Assembly (NCBI RefSeq): GCF_022919095.1 | Contig: NZ_CP095073.1 | Coordinates: 2,914,001 to 2,978,000 of the forward strand | DNA length: 64,000 nucleotides | Direction: 5' to 3' | Source of the DNA: Halobacillus salinarum | GTDB lineage: Bacteria; Bacillota; Bacilli; Bacillales; Halobacillaceae | In this document: one piece after another, positions 26,151 through 33,967 of the stretch | How positions within the stretch are numbered: the first letter of the stretch is position 1 | How the letters are laid out: every line of letters starts with the position of its first letter | Made by a program: the position numbers and the translations under genes | Notes under the pieces: model-generated | The model's database searches: none | What the model was told of the DNA's origin: nothing | The model's input: the letters and a program-made list of their open reading frames with translations, nothing else

Positions 26151-26744
26151 ATGAACAAAGCCTTGAAACGAGTGACACTTAATGGCAATCGAGTGATTCT
26201 TCGGAGTCTAAGAGAAGAAGATATGCCTATTCTATGGAAGTTAATCTATGGGGAACAAGAGCCTGCCTGGAAAAATTGGGATGCTCCTTACTATCCTCTA
26301 GAGCCCCACACTTTAGAGAGCTATCGAAGCCATGAAAACGCTCGAATGGAACGATTGAAAGATGACGAGCCTGACTCAAGGCTGCTCATTGAAGTTTATG
26401 GTGAAATTATTGGAACAGTCACTTACTATTGGGAGCATAAACCTTCCTTGTGGCTCGAAGTCGGAATTGGTATTTATCAGTCTGAATATTGGAGTAAAGG
26501 CTATGGCACAGAGGCCTTAAAATTGTGGATCGATTTTTTATTTGATACTCTCCCTGTCGCACGAGTAGGGCTTACCACATGGTCAAAAAATGACAGAATG
26601 ATGCAGGTTGGAAGGAAGCTTGGAATGAAACTTGAGGGCCGCATGCGCAAATGCCGCTTCTTTGAAGGAGAATTTTATGACTCGATCAGGATGGGGATTC
26701 TCCGCGAGGAATGGCGCGACTATAAAAAACTCTATATTCAGTGA
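26151..26744 (+). CDS. GNAT family N-acetyltransferase
   Basis: The 197-residue protein resembles RimJ/RimL-type acetyltransferases: LNGNRVILRSLREEDMPILW at the start, IGTVTYYWEHKPSLWLEVGIGIYQSEYWSKGYGTEALKLWIDFLF with the acetyl-CoA loop Q/R-x-x-G-x-G/A near residue 120, then ARVGLTTWSKNDRMMQVGRKLGMKLEGRMRK. The acceptor is unknown; ribosomal proteins, antibiotics and small amines are all possible. ATG 26151 is preferred to 26145 because of spacing to AAAAGGAG. Confidence 0.83.
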   Translation: MNKALKRVTLNGNRVILRSLREEDMPILWKLIYGEQEPAWKNWDAPYYPLEPHTLESYRSHENARMERLKDDEPDSRLLIEVYGEIIGTVTYYWEHKPSLWLEVGIGIYQSEYWSKGYGTEALKLWIDFLFDTLPVARVGLTTWSKNDRMMQVGRKLGMKLEGRMRKCRFFEGEFYDSIRMGILREEWRDYKKLYIQ

Positions 26745-26858
26745 TGAAAAGTGGATTTTTATCTGCAACTGAAACTAATAGAGTGACACTTAGAAACGCC
26801 ACTATCAATCAAGATCATAGTTGAGGAACAATAAGAGCAGACAAAGCAGGTAGCTACT

Positions 26859-26883
26859 GAAGAACTGCTGACTTTTTGAGTTA
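26859..26883 (+). repeat. 25-base repeat, copy 2
   Basis: Matches the minus strand of 21129-21153 with one substitution. The translation V-A-T-E-E-L-L-T-F ends at a stop here. It lies in the gap between the GNAT gene and ppaC. Confidence 0.6.
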
Positions 26884-26888
26884 TGGAT

Positions 26889-26933
26889 AAAAAAGAGTGA
26901 TTTTCTATGAAATCAAAGAAAATCACTCTTTTT
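26889..26933. terminator. Strong hairpin between converging GNAT and ppaC genes
   Basis: Sixteen-base arms AAAAAGAGTGATTTTC and GAAAATCACTCTTTTT with a 12-base loop; A run before and T run after, so it can act in both directions. Confidence 0.8.
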
Positions 26934-27009
26934 AGATTAACCTCTTTAGAAAGAACTTTTTCAGCGGCTAACAAAGCCGGCTGCTTTTTTATGAAATATT
27001 GGTGTGGAA

Positions 27010-27936
27010 TTAAGCAAAGTGTTTGTTTAAAGGAGGCACAATTTGTTTCTTTCTTGATACGACTCCTTGAAGAACTGCCTGATTGCCATCAAGTTCCACA
27101 TTGAACGCCTGCCCGGCAGCATCCGCTTCCTCACCTACAGCTACCACAGTAGAGTCATTTGAAAGAATGTCAGTCACAACAAGCAGGAACAAATCTAAGT
27201 TTTTCTGGGAAACCGTCTGCTCCATTGCTGCTTCTAATTCACTCTTTCGTTCAAGTACTTCCTCTGTGTCTACGGTATTCACTTGAGCAATCTCCACTTT
27301 TTTATCACCCATTTGGAATTCTTTTGCATCCAGGGAGATCAACTGCTCAGCTGTTTTGTCACTAATATCAGCGCCAGCCTTCAAAAGCTTTAACCCATAA
27401 TCCTCAGCATTTACTCCAGCAATCTCCGACAATTCTTCAGCAGCCTGCTTATCTTCTTCTGTACACGTTGGAGATTTGAACAATAAGGAGTCAGAGATTA
27501 TAGCAGAAAGCATCAATCCTGCCATTGATTTTGAAACTTCTTTGCCATTTTCCTTATACATTTTGTTAAGAATCGTAGCTGTACAGCCTACAGGTTCTGC
27601 ACGATAGTAAAGAGGATCCTTTGTTTCAAAATTGGCAATCCTGTGGTGGTCAATTACTTCGAGTACTTGAAGCTGATCAATATCTTCGACACTTTGCTGC
27701 CTCTCATTATGATCTACAAGAATAACCTGCTCGACTTCTCCGCCGGCTTTTTCAATCATTCTTGGAGCTTCAACATTAAAATGCTCTAAAGCAAACTGCG
27801 TTTCGCCATTTACTTCTCCAAGGCGTACAGGCTCTGTGTCATATCCTAAAGCATTCTTTAGTTCTGAATAAACGATCGCAGAACAGATCGTATCAGTATC
27901 AGGGTTTTTATGACCAAAAATTAAAGTTTTACTCAT
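27010..27936 (-). CDS. ppaC: Manganese-dependent inorganic pyrophosphatase
   Basis: Family II pyrophosphatase hydrolyses PPi from biosynthetic reactions; it is a cytoplasmic DHH-family phosphoesterase. The 308-residue product has [15 protein letters not shown] at the start (Mn-binding His and two Asp), VDHNE near residue 75, the DHH motif in [11 protein letters not shown] near 97, and the C-terminal [10 protein letters not shown] substrate-binding segment. The start ATG 27936 follows AAGGAAGGATGACG; another ATG two codons upstream is less well spaced. Monocistronic. Confidence 0.95.
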   Translation of the reverse strand: MSKTLIFGHKNPDTDTICSAIVYSELKNALGYDTEPVRLGEVNGETQFALEHFNVEAPRMIEKAGGEVEQVILVDHNERQQSVEDIDQLQVLEVIDHHRIANFETKDPLYYRAEPVGCTATILNKMYKENGKEVSKSMAGLMLSAIISDSLLFKSPTCTEEDKQAAEELSEIAGVNAEDYGLKLLKAGADISDKTAEQLISLDAKEFQMGDKKVEIAQVNTVDTEEVLERKSELEAAMEQTVSQKNLDLFLLVVTDILSNDSTVVAVGEEADAAGQAFNVELDGNQAVLQGVVSRKKQIVPPLNKHFA

Positions 27937-28085
27937 CGTCATCCTTCCTTTCCATGCGCTATGTATAGTCTAGAACAGCCTTTATTATAAAATAAAACAT
28001 CCTGGAAGTCGAACGGTACTGTAGATTCACTTCTTCCCAGACATCTTAGCATACTTAACCATTCTCTTAAATGAGCGAGGAGAGG

Positions 28086-28511
28086 TTATAGGTAGAACTT
28101 TTTCTCAACAGAAGTTCTTTTATAAAAATCGATCCTCTTTTCCAGAGTACCCGTGTGCAGTTCCAGAAGATGATTATCAGGGTCTCTAAAATAAATAGAA
28201 TGCCCTTCTCCGTCTGGCTCTCTCTTCCTTCCTTCTTCAATTGCCACTCCTTCTCTTTCCAGGTGAAGCTGCCAGGATGAAAAGTCCTTTTCAGACACGT
28301 AAAAAGCAAGATGGGTATAAGTCAGCGGAGCTTTTGTTTCTTCTGAAATCGTTTCTTGATTTAAAGCCAGCCACTGTCCCGCCACTTCAAAATACGCGCT
28401 TGTTTTCCCTTTCATTAATCGTTTTGCCTTTAATGCTCTTTCGTAAAATCTAACAGAATCATCTAGATCTCGAACAGCATAAGTGATGTGGCTGATTCCT
28501 AAAAGGTGCAA
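28086..28511 (-). CDS. fosB: Metallothiol transferase FosB-like (fosfomycin resistance)
   Basis: FosB enzymes are divalent-metal-dependent transferases that add bacillithiol to fosfomycin and open its epoxide. The 141-residue product follows the FosB pattern: ISHITYAVRDLDDSVRFYERAL (first metal His), GKTSAYFEVAGQWLALN, LTYTHLAFYVSE (second His) and SIYFRDPDNHLLELHTGTLEKRIDFYK (metal Glu). The start is TTG 28511 after GAAAGGATTTGATTA. Related glyoxalase-superfamily enzymes look similar, but the H-T-G-T-L-x-x-R-x-x-Y-Y/F-K end is specific to FosB. A housekeeping copy, not on a mobile element. Confidence 0.82.
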   Translation of the reverse strand: MHLLGISHITYAVRDLDDSVRFYERALKAKRLMKGKTSAYFEVAGQWLALNQETISEETKAPLTYTHLAFYVSEKDFSSWQLHLEREGVAIEEGRKREPDGEGHSIYFRDPDNHLLELHTGTLEKRIDFYKRTSVEKKFYL

Positions 28512-28655
28512 ATAATCAAATCCTTTCTTTCAGGCTCTCGAAAAAGTCACTTCTTGTATTATTGAAGGGAAGGGGGCGGGAAAGAAATTGATCTCCCTTC
28601 GGGGCAAAACATGTTTATAAAAAACCACGGGGTTACTCTCAAACTGGAAGAAAAC

Positions 28656-28679
28656 CAAAGCCGGAGAAACCTCCGGCTT
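28656..28679 (-). terminator. Terminator of the methyltransferase gene
   Basis: Ten-base arms AAAGCCGGAG and CTCCGGCTTT with a 4-base loop, then GGTTTTCTT on the minus strand. Confidence 0.8.
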
Positions 28680-29248
28680 TAATTTTCTCTAGCTATGAGA
28701 TAATAAACGGCTTGGTTTAAGCGGCCGGTCTCGACAGTAAATCCCTGACCTTCCACTGCTTGCTTCATTTCTTCTGAGGAAATACGGTGATCCAATGGCG
28801 GTCCTTCTTCAGATTCAACTTTTTCCCAGTCTAAGATTAAAAGAAGGCCATTTTCATTTAATACTCGTCTAATTTCCCTTAGCGTTTCTTGTAAATCAGT
28901 GACTTCATGCAGCACAAATGCAGCAACCGCCCGTTCAAAAGAACCATCAGGAAGATTTAATCGTTCGACTCTGCTTTCAAGCCGTTCAATATTTTGCAAC
29001 CCTTCCCCTTCTGCGCGGGAAGCAAGCATGTCAAGCATTTCCATCTGTACATCTACAGCCGTTACCCTTTCTTTTGTACTATTGGCAATAGGTAAAGTTA
29101 AATAGCCGTTTCCAGCACCCAAATCGATAACTTTTTCGTTTCCATTCAACTCAAGTAAGGAAACCACTTTGTCTACCGGAACGGTTTTCCGGCGTTCTTC
29201 ACGAAGAAGTTTTTCTGCTTTTTTCGGAGAGAATAATCGATCAGACAT
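28679..29248 (-). CDS. Class I SAM-dependent methyltransferase
   Basis: The 189-residue protein has the SAM-binding motif KVIDLGAGNGYLTLPIA (about residues 37-53), VTAVDVQMEMLDML with the acidic ribose-binding residue, and VAAFVLHEVTDLQETLREIRRVLNENGLLLILDWEK. This is the UbiE/arsenite-methyltransferase-like layout; no substrate-specific motif is seen. The start ATG 29248 follows GAAAGGATCGTTACT; the frame is open to 29305 but without a ribosome site. Confidence 0.83.
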   Translation of the reverse strand: MSDRLFSPKKAEKLLREERRKTVPVDKVVSLLELNGNEKVIDLGAGNGYLTLPIANSTKERVTAVDVQMEMLDMLASRAEGEGLQNIERLESRVERLNLPDGSFERAVAAFVLHEVTDLQETLREIRRVLNENGLLLILDWEKVESEEGPPLDHRISSEEMKQAVEGQGFTVETGRLNQAVYYLIAREN

Positions 29249-29353
29249 AGTAACGATCCTTTCTTTATCAAAACTTTGTCTTCCCTGTTGGTATTTCCCT
29301 CTCATTTATAAAGTTATTCCTTCTTTATTAAATTTTTAACTTCTGAATGAAAA

Positions 29354-29375
29354 AGCACTGGAATATTCCAGTGCT
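29354..29375 (-). terminator. Terminator of rsgA
   Basis: A perfect 22-base palindrome with arms AGCACTGGAAT and ATTCCAGTGCT, then TTTTTCATTC on the minus strand. Confidence 0.75.
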
Positions 29376-29381
29376 TGGTAC

Positions 29382-30416
29382 CTACTTATTTTTCTTCGGG
29401 GAGTGAAGGATTCTATTTGTACGGTGTGTTCCATACTTCTCCTTTAAATCCAACCGCTTGAGCTCCCGTTTTAATTTGAAATAGCTTTTTAAACGATCTG
29501 CCTCAAGTTCCCCATTCTGAATTGCCGCTTGAATAGCACATCCTGGTTCTTGATCGTGGCTGCAGTCCCTGAACTTACATTGCAAGCTTAATGACTCGAT
29601 ATCTTCGAAAGCCTTATCCACCCCTACTTCCTGACCCCAAAGTTGAAGTTCACGCATTCCAGGAGTATCTATGATGAATGCTCCGTTATCTAGCGCAAAT
29701 AATTCCCTGTGAGTAGTCGTATGCCTTCCCCGGTCATCTTCTTGTCTAACAGGGCCGGTCTCCATTTCTTCTTTCCCTATTAAACGGTTAATTAAGGTGG
29801 ATTTCCCTACCCCGGAAGAACCGATCATGGCCACTGTCTCTCCACACTTCAGTTCCAGTGTAAGTTCATCGATTCCGTCACCAGTAAGACTGTTTACAGA
29901 ATAGACCGGAACACCGGGAGCTACTCCTTCAACAAGCGCTGTTTTTTCTTTAGTATCCGTACATAGATCACGTTTCGTACAAACAATGACTGGTTTCGCT
30001 CCGCTTTCATAAACTTGCAAAACATATCGCTCGATTCTGCGAAGGTTAAATTCCATCGTTAAAGCAGTCACAATAAACACTGTATTCACGTTCGCAGCTA
30101 TCAATTGTTCATCATTACTCTCTCCAGCTTTATTTCTAGACAGCACCGTTTCCCTTTCCAGAACTTTACTGATACGTGCTTTCTCGTCTTGGTCATACAG
30201 GTCAACGACTACCCAGTCACCAATCGCCGGGTATGCGCTTCTTTCAAGGTTATTGTGGCGGAAACGGCCGGTAATTGTCGCTTGATAGAGTTTTTCACTA
30301 ATTCTTACCCCATATTGTTCTCTTGAAGACCAGTAGATTCTCCCTACTACTTCTTCATGGTTTGTCTGCTTTTGAAAATAAGGGCGGAAATCCTTCATTT
30401 CTTTCCCGTTGTTCAT
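29382..30416 (-). CDS. rsgA: Ribosome small subunit-dependent GTPase A (RsgA/YjeQ family)
   Basis: RsgA is a circularly permuted GTPase acting late in 30S assembly. The 344-residue protein has an OB-fold start (VGRIYWSSREQYGVRI, IGDWVVVD), then G4 in IVCTKRDL, G1 in IGSSGVGKSTLINRL, G2 region RHTTTHRE, G3 in IIDTPGMREL, and a C-terminal zinc knuckle CKFRDCSHDQEPGC (C-x4-C-x-H-x5-C). It is not in the prkC-rpe setting of B. subtilis cpgA and is about 45 residues longer, so it may be the second RsgA paralogue known in many Bacilli; that is inference. The ATG 30416 has AGGAGGAATTGA, which can be masked by the leader described at 30421-30549. Confidence 0.88.
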   Translation of the reverse strand: MNNGKEMKDFRPYFQKQTNHEEVVGRIYWSSREQYGVRISEKLYQATITGRFRHNNLERSAYPAIGDWVVVDLYDQDEKARISKVLERETVLSRNKAGESNDEQLIAANVNTVFIVTALTMEFNLRRIERYVLQVYESGAKPVIVCTKRDLCTDTKEKTALVEGVAPGVPVYSVNSLTGDGIDELTLELKCGETVAMIGSSGVGKSTLINRLIGKEEMETGPVRQEDDRGRHTTTHRELFALDNGAFIIDTPGMRELQLWGQEVGVDKAFEDIESLSLQCKFRDCSHDQEPGCAIQAAIQNGELEADRLKSYFKLKRELKRLDLKEKYGTHRTNRILHSPKKNK

Positions 30417-30420
30417 TCAA

Positions 30421-30464
30421 TTCCTCCTGATTTGGGAGGACATTTATCAGTTGATGTGTCCTCC
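30421..30464 (-). promoter_or_regulatory. Competing hairpins controlling the rsgA ribosome site (putative translational attenuator)
   Basis: On the minus-strand RNA, GGAGGACA (30457-30464, within the leader ORF) pairs perfectly with TGTCCTCC (30435-30442). The same TCCTCC can instead pair with GGAGGA of the rsgA ribosome site (30421-30428) across a 7-base loop. The two pairings exclude each other, as in leaders of erm-type genes. Confidence 0.5.
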
Positions 30465-30512
30465 AAGTATATTTGATTGAGTCGGGTAATAAAAATATTG
30501 TTTAGTTGCCAT
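30447..30512 (-). CDS. Putative 21-residue leader peptide upstream of rsgA
   Basis: ATG 30512 follows AAGGAGTTGATGTGTT and encodes a peptide beginning MATKQYFYYPTQSN and ending LGGHIN, with a Tyr/Phe-rich centre. Its stop is 31 bases before the rsgA start. Its ribosome-site region ACACATCAACT (plus strand 30514-30524) is an exact 11-base inverted repeat of AGTTGATGTGT at 30449-30459, inside the end of the same ORF. Position, size and pairing suggest a regulatory leader peptide. It could instead be the residue of a lost gene. Confidence 0.5.
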   Translation of the reverse strand: MATKQYFYYPTQSNILGGHIN

Positions 30513-30530
30513 AACACATCAACTCCTTTT

Positions 30531-30549
30531 TAATAGTGACACTATTATA
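30531..30549 (-). promoter_or_regulatory. Extended -10 promoter and 17-base palindrome before the rsgA leader
   Basis: The minus strand reads TGATATAAT, an extended -10 with a perfect TATAAT (30544-30549); no good -35 is seen. Overlapping it is the exact palindrome TAATAGTGACACTATTA (30531-30547, 8-1-8), which looks like an operator. Confidence 0.5.
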
Positions 30550-30566
30550 TCATGAAAAGCCTTTCA

Positions 30567-31325
30567 TTACTCTAAGAGTTCTCCAGCCCGAGCAGGGTCT
30601 TTCTCCGAATGAAAAGCCATTGAAATTAAATCATTACCGATTTGGGCTTTCAGCTCTTTTGGAGTCCCTGATGCCACAATTTCACCACGATTAATGATAC
30701 TTATTTGGTTAGCCAATGTATCTGCTTCCTCTAAGTATTGAGTCGTAAGAAAAATGGTCGTCCCCTTTTCCTTGTTTAAACGGCGGAGTTCTTGCCAAAT
30801 CGCCATACGATTAGAATGATCCAAACCAGTAGTAGGTTCATCAAGAAACAAAATATTTGGTTCATTTACTAAAGTTAAGGCTAAGTCCAGTCTCCTGCGC
30901 ATGCCCCCGGAATAATTACCGATTCTTCTAGCTGCTGATTCAGTTAATTGGACGATTTCCAATCATTCATTTGCTCTCTCTTTCGCACCTTGTTTTGAAA
31001 AACCAAAGATACTTGCTTGAAGCTCGATCATTTCTCTCCCTGTTAAATCAGGATCTACACCCGTTTCTTGAAGAGCAACTCCAATATGCTTCCTGACTTT
31101 TTCTGGTTCTTTAATCACATCATGTCCTGCTACTACAGCACTTCCACCGGTTGCATTAATGAGAGTTGTAAGTATTTGCACAGTCGTTGACTTCCCGGCC
31201 CCATTAGGGCCTAAAAAGGCAAAAAATTCTCCTTCATCCACTTCAAAGGAGACGTCTTTGACAGCTTGTACATTCCCTTTTTTATATGTTTTGGATAACT
31301 GCTTCACTACAATTCTGCCATCCAT
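30567..31325 (-). pseudogene. ABC transporter ATP-binding protein (DrrA type), broken and truncated
   Basis: The N-terminal half has Walker A FLGPNGAGKSTTVQILTTL and VAGHDVIKEPEKVR. The second half has the ABC signature NYSGGMRRRLDLALTL, Walker B ILFLDEPTTGLD and the switch His region TIFLTTQYLEEAD. They are in the same frame but separated by a TGA at 30963-30965 (ANE, stop, LEIVQLTES). The product would end after about 252 codons, while DrrA-type ATPases usually have about 310, and no permease gene follows. Nonsense mutation plus lost 3' part and partner suggest a true pseudogene. The ATG is preceded by AAAAGAGGTGTACCCAT. Confidence 0.7.
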
Positions 31326-31573
31326 ATGGGTACACCTCTTTTAATATGATCTAGTGTGACCTTTTTTCCATACTATTCCCCATTCTATGGCTATTTCACT
31401 TTGTCAAACACATCCAGGTTATTGCAAATAGATTTACCATGACTATTAGATCAAGAAAACCTTAACAATTGGTGTCAAAAAAAGACGTTGTTCGCTATTG
31501 AGCGGAATACGCCTTGGGTGGTAGTATTTAGAAACTAATAAAAGAATAGAAAAATCAGAAAGGAGACAGCTGT

Positions 31574-31804
31574 ATGTTTTTTTTCATTATTCTTTTGATC
31601 ATTATTTTCCTAAACTCCCTTTGGGCATTGTGGAGTCTTAGAACACACCATTATTCATTCACTTTTATTTCAGGTTTATTCCACATCTTATTCAGCCTGT
31701 CGTTTCCCTTCACGATTGGACCGTTATTATTGGGAGCAGGCATCGTACTCTTGTATGTAAGTCTGCTTCATTTAAAAAGGGTGAAACCTATGAGACTAGA
31801 ATAG
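31574..31804 (+). CDS. Hypothetical small membrane protein
   Basis: The 76-residue protein has three hydrophobic stretches (about residues 2-22, 29-45 and 48-66) and a basic C-terminus LHLKRVKPMRLE. The start ATG 31574 follows AGAAAGGAGACAGCTGT. I recognise no family. It stands alone, converging on the gene at 31810. Confidence 0.6.
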   Translation: MFFFIILLIIIFLNSLWALWSLRTHHYSFTFISGLFHILFSLSFPFTIGPLLLGAGIVLLYVSLLHLKRVKPMRLE

Positions 31805-31809
31805 TAGTC

Positions 31810-32160
31810 TTATAGTAGATTCACCCTTTCTTCTATATAGCTGCATAAATCTCCAATTGTCTTAAACTTTACAAACTCCTTCCCATAAGGAATATCATGA
31901 TTAGGCATAGGCTCGATTCCCCAGTATTGAATCAGATCCGCAAATGTCTGCAGGAATAGATCCCGGTCTCCTTGAAAAATCTCTTCTAGTTCGACATCAG
32001 TTGTTAAATTCTCTTTTGGATTTTCATAGGTTATATCAATATATTTGTGTATATATTTTACAGTACTTAAATAAACCTCATAAACCAATCCTTTATTTTG
32101 AGTGAGGCTCTTTACATCTTTTCTTATTTTATAGCTCTCGAAATCATATAGTTTCCCCAT
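31810..32160 (-). CDS. Hypothetical protein
   Basis: The 116-residue soluble protein begins MGKLYDFESYKIRKDVKS. It is helical and charged, with aromatic-rich segments VYEVYLSTVKYIHKYIDITYENP and ETFL-like QTFADLIQYWGI. The C-terminal FKTIGDLCSYIEERV recalls the last helix of acyl carrier proteins, but the D-S-L attachment site is missing. No family was recognised. The start ATG 32160 follows AAGGTGAGCTCT. The 226-base region up to the next gene is AT-rich and must hold divergent promoters, but I cannot assign them. Confidence 0.55.
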   Translation of the reverse strand: MGKLYDFESYKIRKDVKSLTQNKGLVYEVYLSTVKYIHKYIDITYENPKENLTTDVELEEIFQGDRDLFLQTFADLIQYWGIEPMPNHDIPYGKEFVKFKTIGDLCSYIEERVNLL

Positions 32161-32386
32161 AGAGCTCACCTTACCTTAACTAAGTTTAGTAATTACATTC
32201 GCTATTGTTTTACAAAATCCTTTATAGTAATTAAACATTCTAAATTTTTAGTCTTTTGATGGTGTAAATTGGTAATTAGCAGCTGGATTATTTCTTGATC
32301 ATAAAACTACAATACGTTTTAATACATATTTCAATAGGATTTTGTTAACTTTAGTTATAGATTATTTCAATTAGGAGGACAATCCA

Positions 32387-33124
32387 ATGCAATCTACCCT
32401 GGAGACGATACTAAATCACCGCTCCATTAGAAAATTCAAAAATACACCTTTAACTTCTGAACAAATTGATACGATTATTGATGCTGCACAGCACGCTTCC
32501 ACTTCCAGCTATATGATGGCCTATACCATTATCGGCATTACAGATCCAGCTAAAAAAGAAGAACTCTCCAGGATATCTACTCAACCTTATGTTAAACAAA
32601 ACGGCCATCTCCTCGTCTTTTGTGCTGATCTTTATAAACCTATTAGTAAAGCAAGTGAGGAGGAGTACGTAAAAATGCTCCCGAATTTAGAGAACAGCGA
32701 GCATTTTCTAGTTTCTTCTATAGATGCTGCATTGGCCGCTCAAAACGCTGCATTGGCTGCTGAATCGTTAGGACTCGGCATCTGCTTTCTTGGAAGCCTG
32801 AGAAACAATATGGGTAGAGTCGATGAACTACTCCACCTACCAAAACACGTCATTCCTCTATTTGGAATGGCGATTGGCGTCCCTGACCACCAGCCTGAAA
32901 TAAAACCCAGACTGCCGAAAGAAGCCGTTTATTTTGAAAATGAATACCGTCACCCCCAAAATGAGATTGATGCTTTTGATGAAAAAATTTCAGCCTATTA
33001 TCAATCCCGTTCGTCAAATCAAAGAAAAGACACGTGGAGTGATCAAATGCGCAGAAGGTTCCTGAAGCCTATTAGAATGGACGTTACGGATACCGTCCAG
33101 CAAAAAGGATTTAATAAGCGGTAA
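32387..33124 (+). CDS. NADPH-dependent oxidoreductase (nitroreductase family, NfrA/NfsA-like)
   Basis: An FMN-dependent nitroreductase-fold enzyme of 245 residues: HRSIRKFKNTPLTSEQIDTIIDAAQHASTSS at the start (FMN phosphate-binding R-S-I-R), SSIDAALAAQNAALAAESLGLGICFLGSLRNN in the middle, and MAIGVPDHQPEIKPRLPKEAVYFENEY near residue 160. The last pattern is that of the NfrA/NfsA branch, which reduces nitroaromatics, flavins or disulfides using NADPH. The ATG follows TTAGGAGGACAATCC. The next gene starts 57 bases downstream. Confidence 0.87.
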   Translation: MQSTLETILNHRSIRKFKNTPLTSEQIDTIIDAAQHASTSSYMMAYTIIGITDPAKKEELSRISTQPYVKQNGHLLVFCADLYKPISKASEEEYVKMLPNLENSEHFLVSSIDAALAAQNAALAAESLGLGICFLGSLRNNMGRVDELLHLPKHVIPLFGMAIGVPDHQPEIKPRLPKEAVYFENEYRHPQNEIDAFDEKISAYYQSRSSNQRKDTWSDQMRRRFLKPIRMDVTDTVQQKGFNKR

Positions 33125-33181
33125 ACTACGTATAACATGATTCAGAAAAGGTTATCCTTTTGGCAGGTACATTGGAGTGTG

Positions 33182-33916
33182 ATGAATTTGTTAGAAACGA
33201 TCGCATTGAATTTGAGAAGTGCATCATCCATTGCCGTTCTAACCGGTGCAGGAGTATCGACTGCCAGCGGAATTCCGGATTTTAGATCGAGTGAAGGTCT
33301 TTGGAGTGAGGACCAGACAAGAGAATATTATATGTCCTCCCATTATTTTTCCTATAACCCCGAAGATTTCTGGAAAAAATACAAAGCCATATTTAGAATC
33401 AAGCTATTAAAAAACTATCATCCCAACAAAGTGCACCATTTCTTACAAGAGCTTGAATCAGATGAACGGGACGTGTCAATCATCACTCAAAATGTGGATG
33501 GTCTGCATGAAAAAGCTGGAAGCTCGCAGATAGTGGAATATCACGGAACTCTCAACCATGCAAGTTGTCCTAAATGCGGGAAAAAATTCTCTTTAGATTA
33601 TGTTATGAATCAACCAGTCCCCTCCTGCAGCCATTGCCATTGCGTGTTAAAACCAGATGTCGTCCTTTTCGGAGATCTTATTACCGCTCATGAAGAAGCA
33701 GAAAAGATGATCACTCAGGCAGACTTTCTATTAGTACTAGGAACTTCTTTGTTGGTTACCCCCTTTAGTTTACTGGCTGAGCAGGCATGTAGACATCCAG
33801 CTCTTTCTACAGCAATCATAAATAATGAACCCACTGGGAAAGACCATTTATTTGATTATGTCGTCCACCAGGACCTTTCTGCAGCCGTTGACACATTAAG
33901 AGAACTAGTATCATAA
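33182..33916 (+). CDS. Sir2-family NAD-dependent protein deacylase
   Basis: Sirtuins remove acyl groups from lysine while consuming NAD+. The 244-residue protein has GAGVSTASGIPDFRS (about residues 20-34), TQNVDGLHEKAG (about 103), the catalytic His in EYHGTL, a four-cysteine zinc module (CPKCG and CSHCHC), PDVVLFGD and VLGTSLLVTPF. The region GLHEKAG and EYHGTLNHASC fit class U/III bacterial enzymes. The start ATG 33182 follows TTGGAGTGTG; an ATG at 33137 lacks a site. Confidence 0.9.
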   Translation: MNLLETIALNLRSASSIAVLTGAGVSTASGIPDFRSSEGLWSEDQTREYYMSSHYFSYNPEDFWKKYKAIFRIKLLKNYHPNKVHHFLQELESDERDVSIITQNVDGLHEKAGSSQIVEYHGTLNHASCPKCGKKFSLDYVMNQPVPSCSHCHCVLKPDVVLFGDLITAHEEAEKMITQADFLLVLGTSLLVTPFSLLAEQACRHPALSTAIINNEPTGKDHLFDYVVHQDLSAAVDTLRELVS

Positions 33917-33919
33917 AAA

Positions 33920-33967
33920 AAAGCTGTCCAAAAGTCTCAGCGAGAGACTTTCCAGGACAGCTTTTTT
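33920..33967. terminator. Bidirectional terminator
   Basis: Outer arms AAGCTGTCC and GGACAGCTT enclose an inner AAGTCTC/GAGACTT stem; A and T runs lie on both sides, between converging genes. Confidence 0.88.

Noticed and set aside
28086-28511. fosB as part of a mobile resistance element
   Set aside because: No flanking repeats or mobility genes, and codon use looks like that of the neighbours; chromosomal fosB is common in Bacillaceae.
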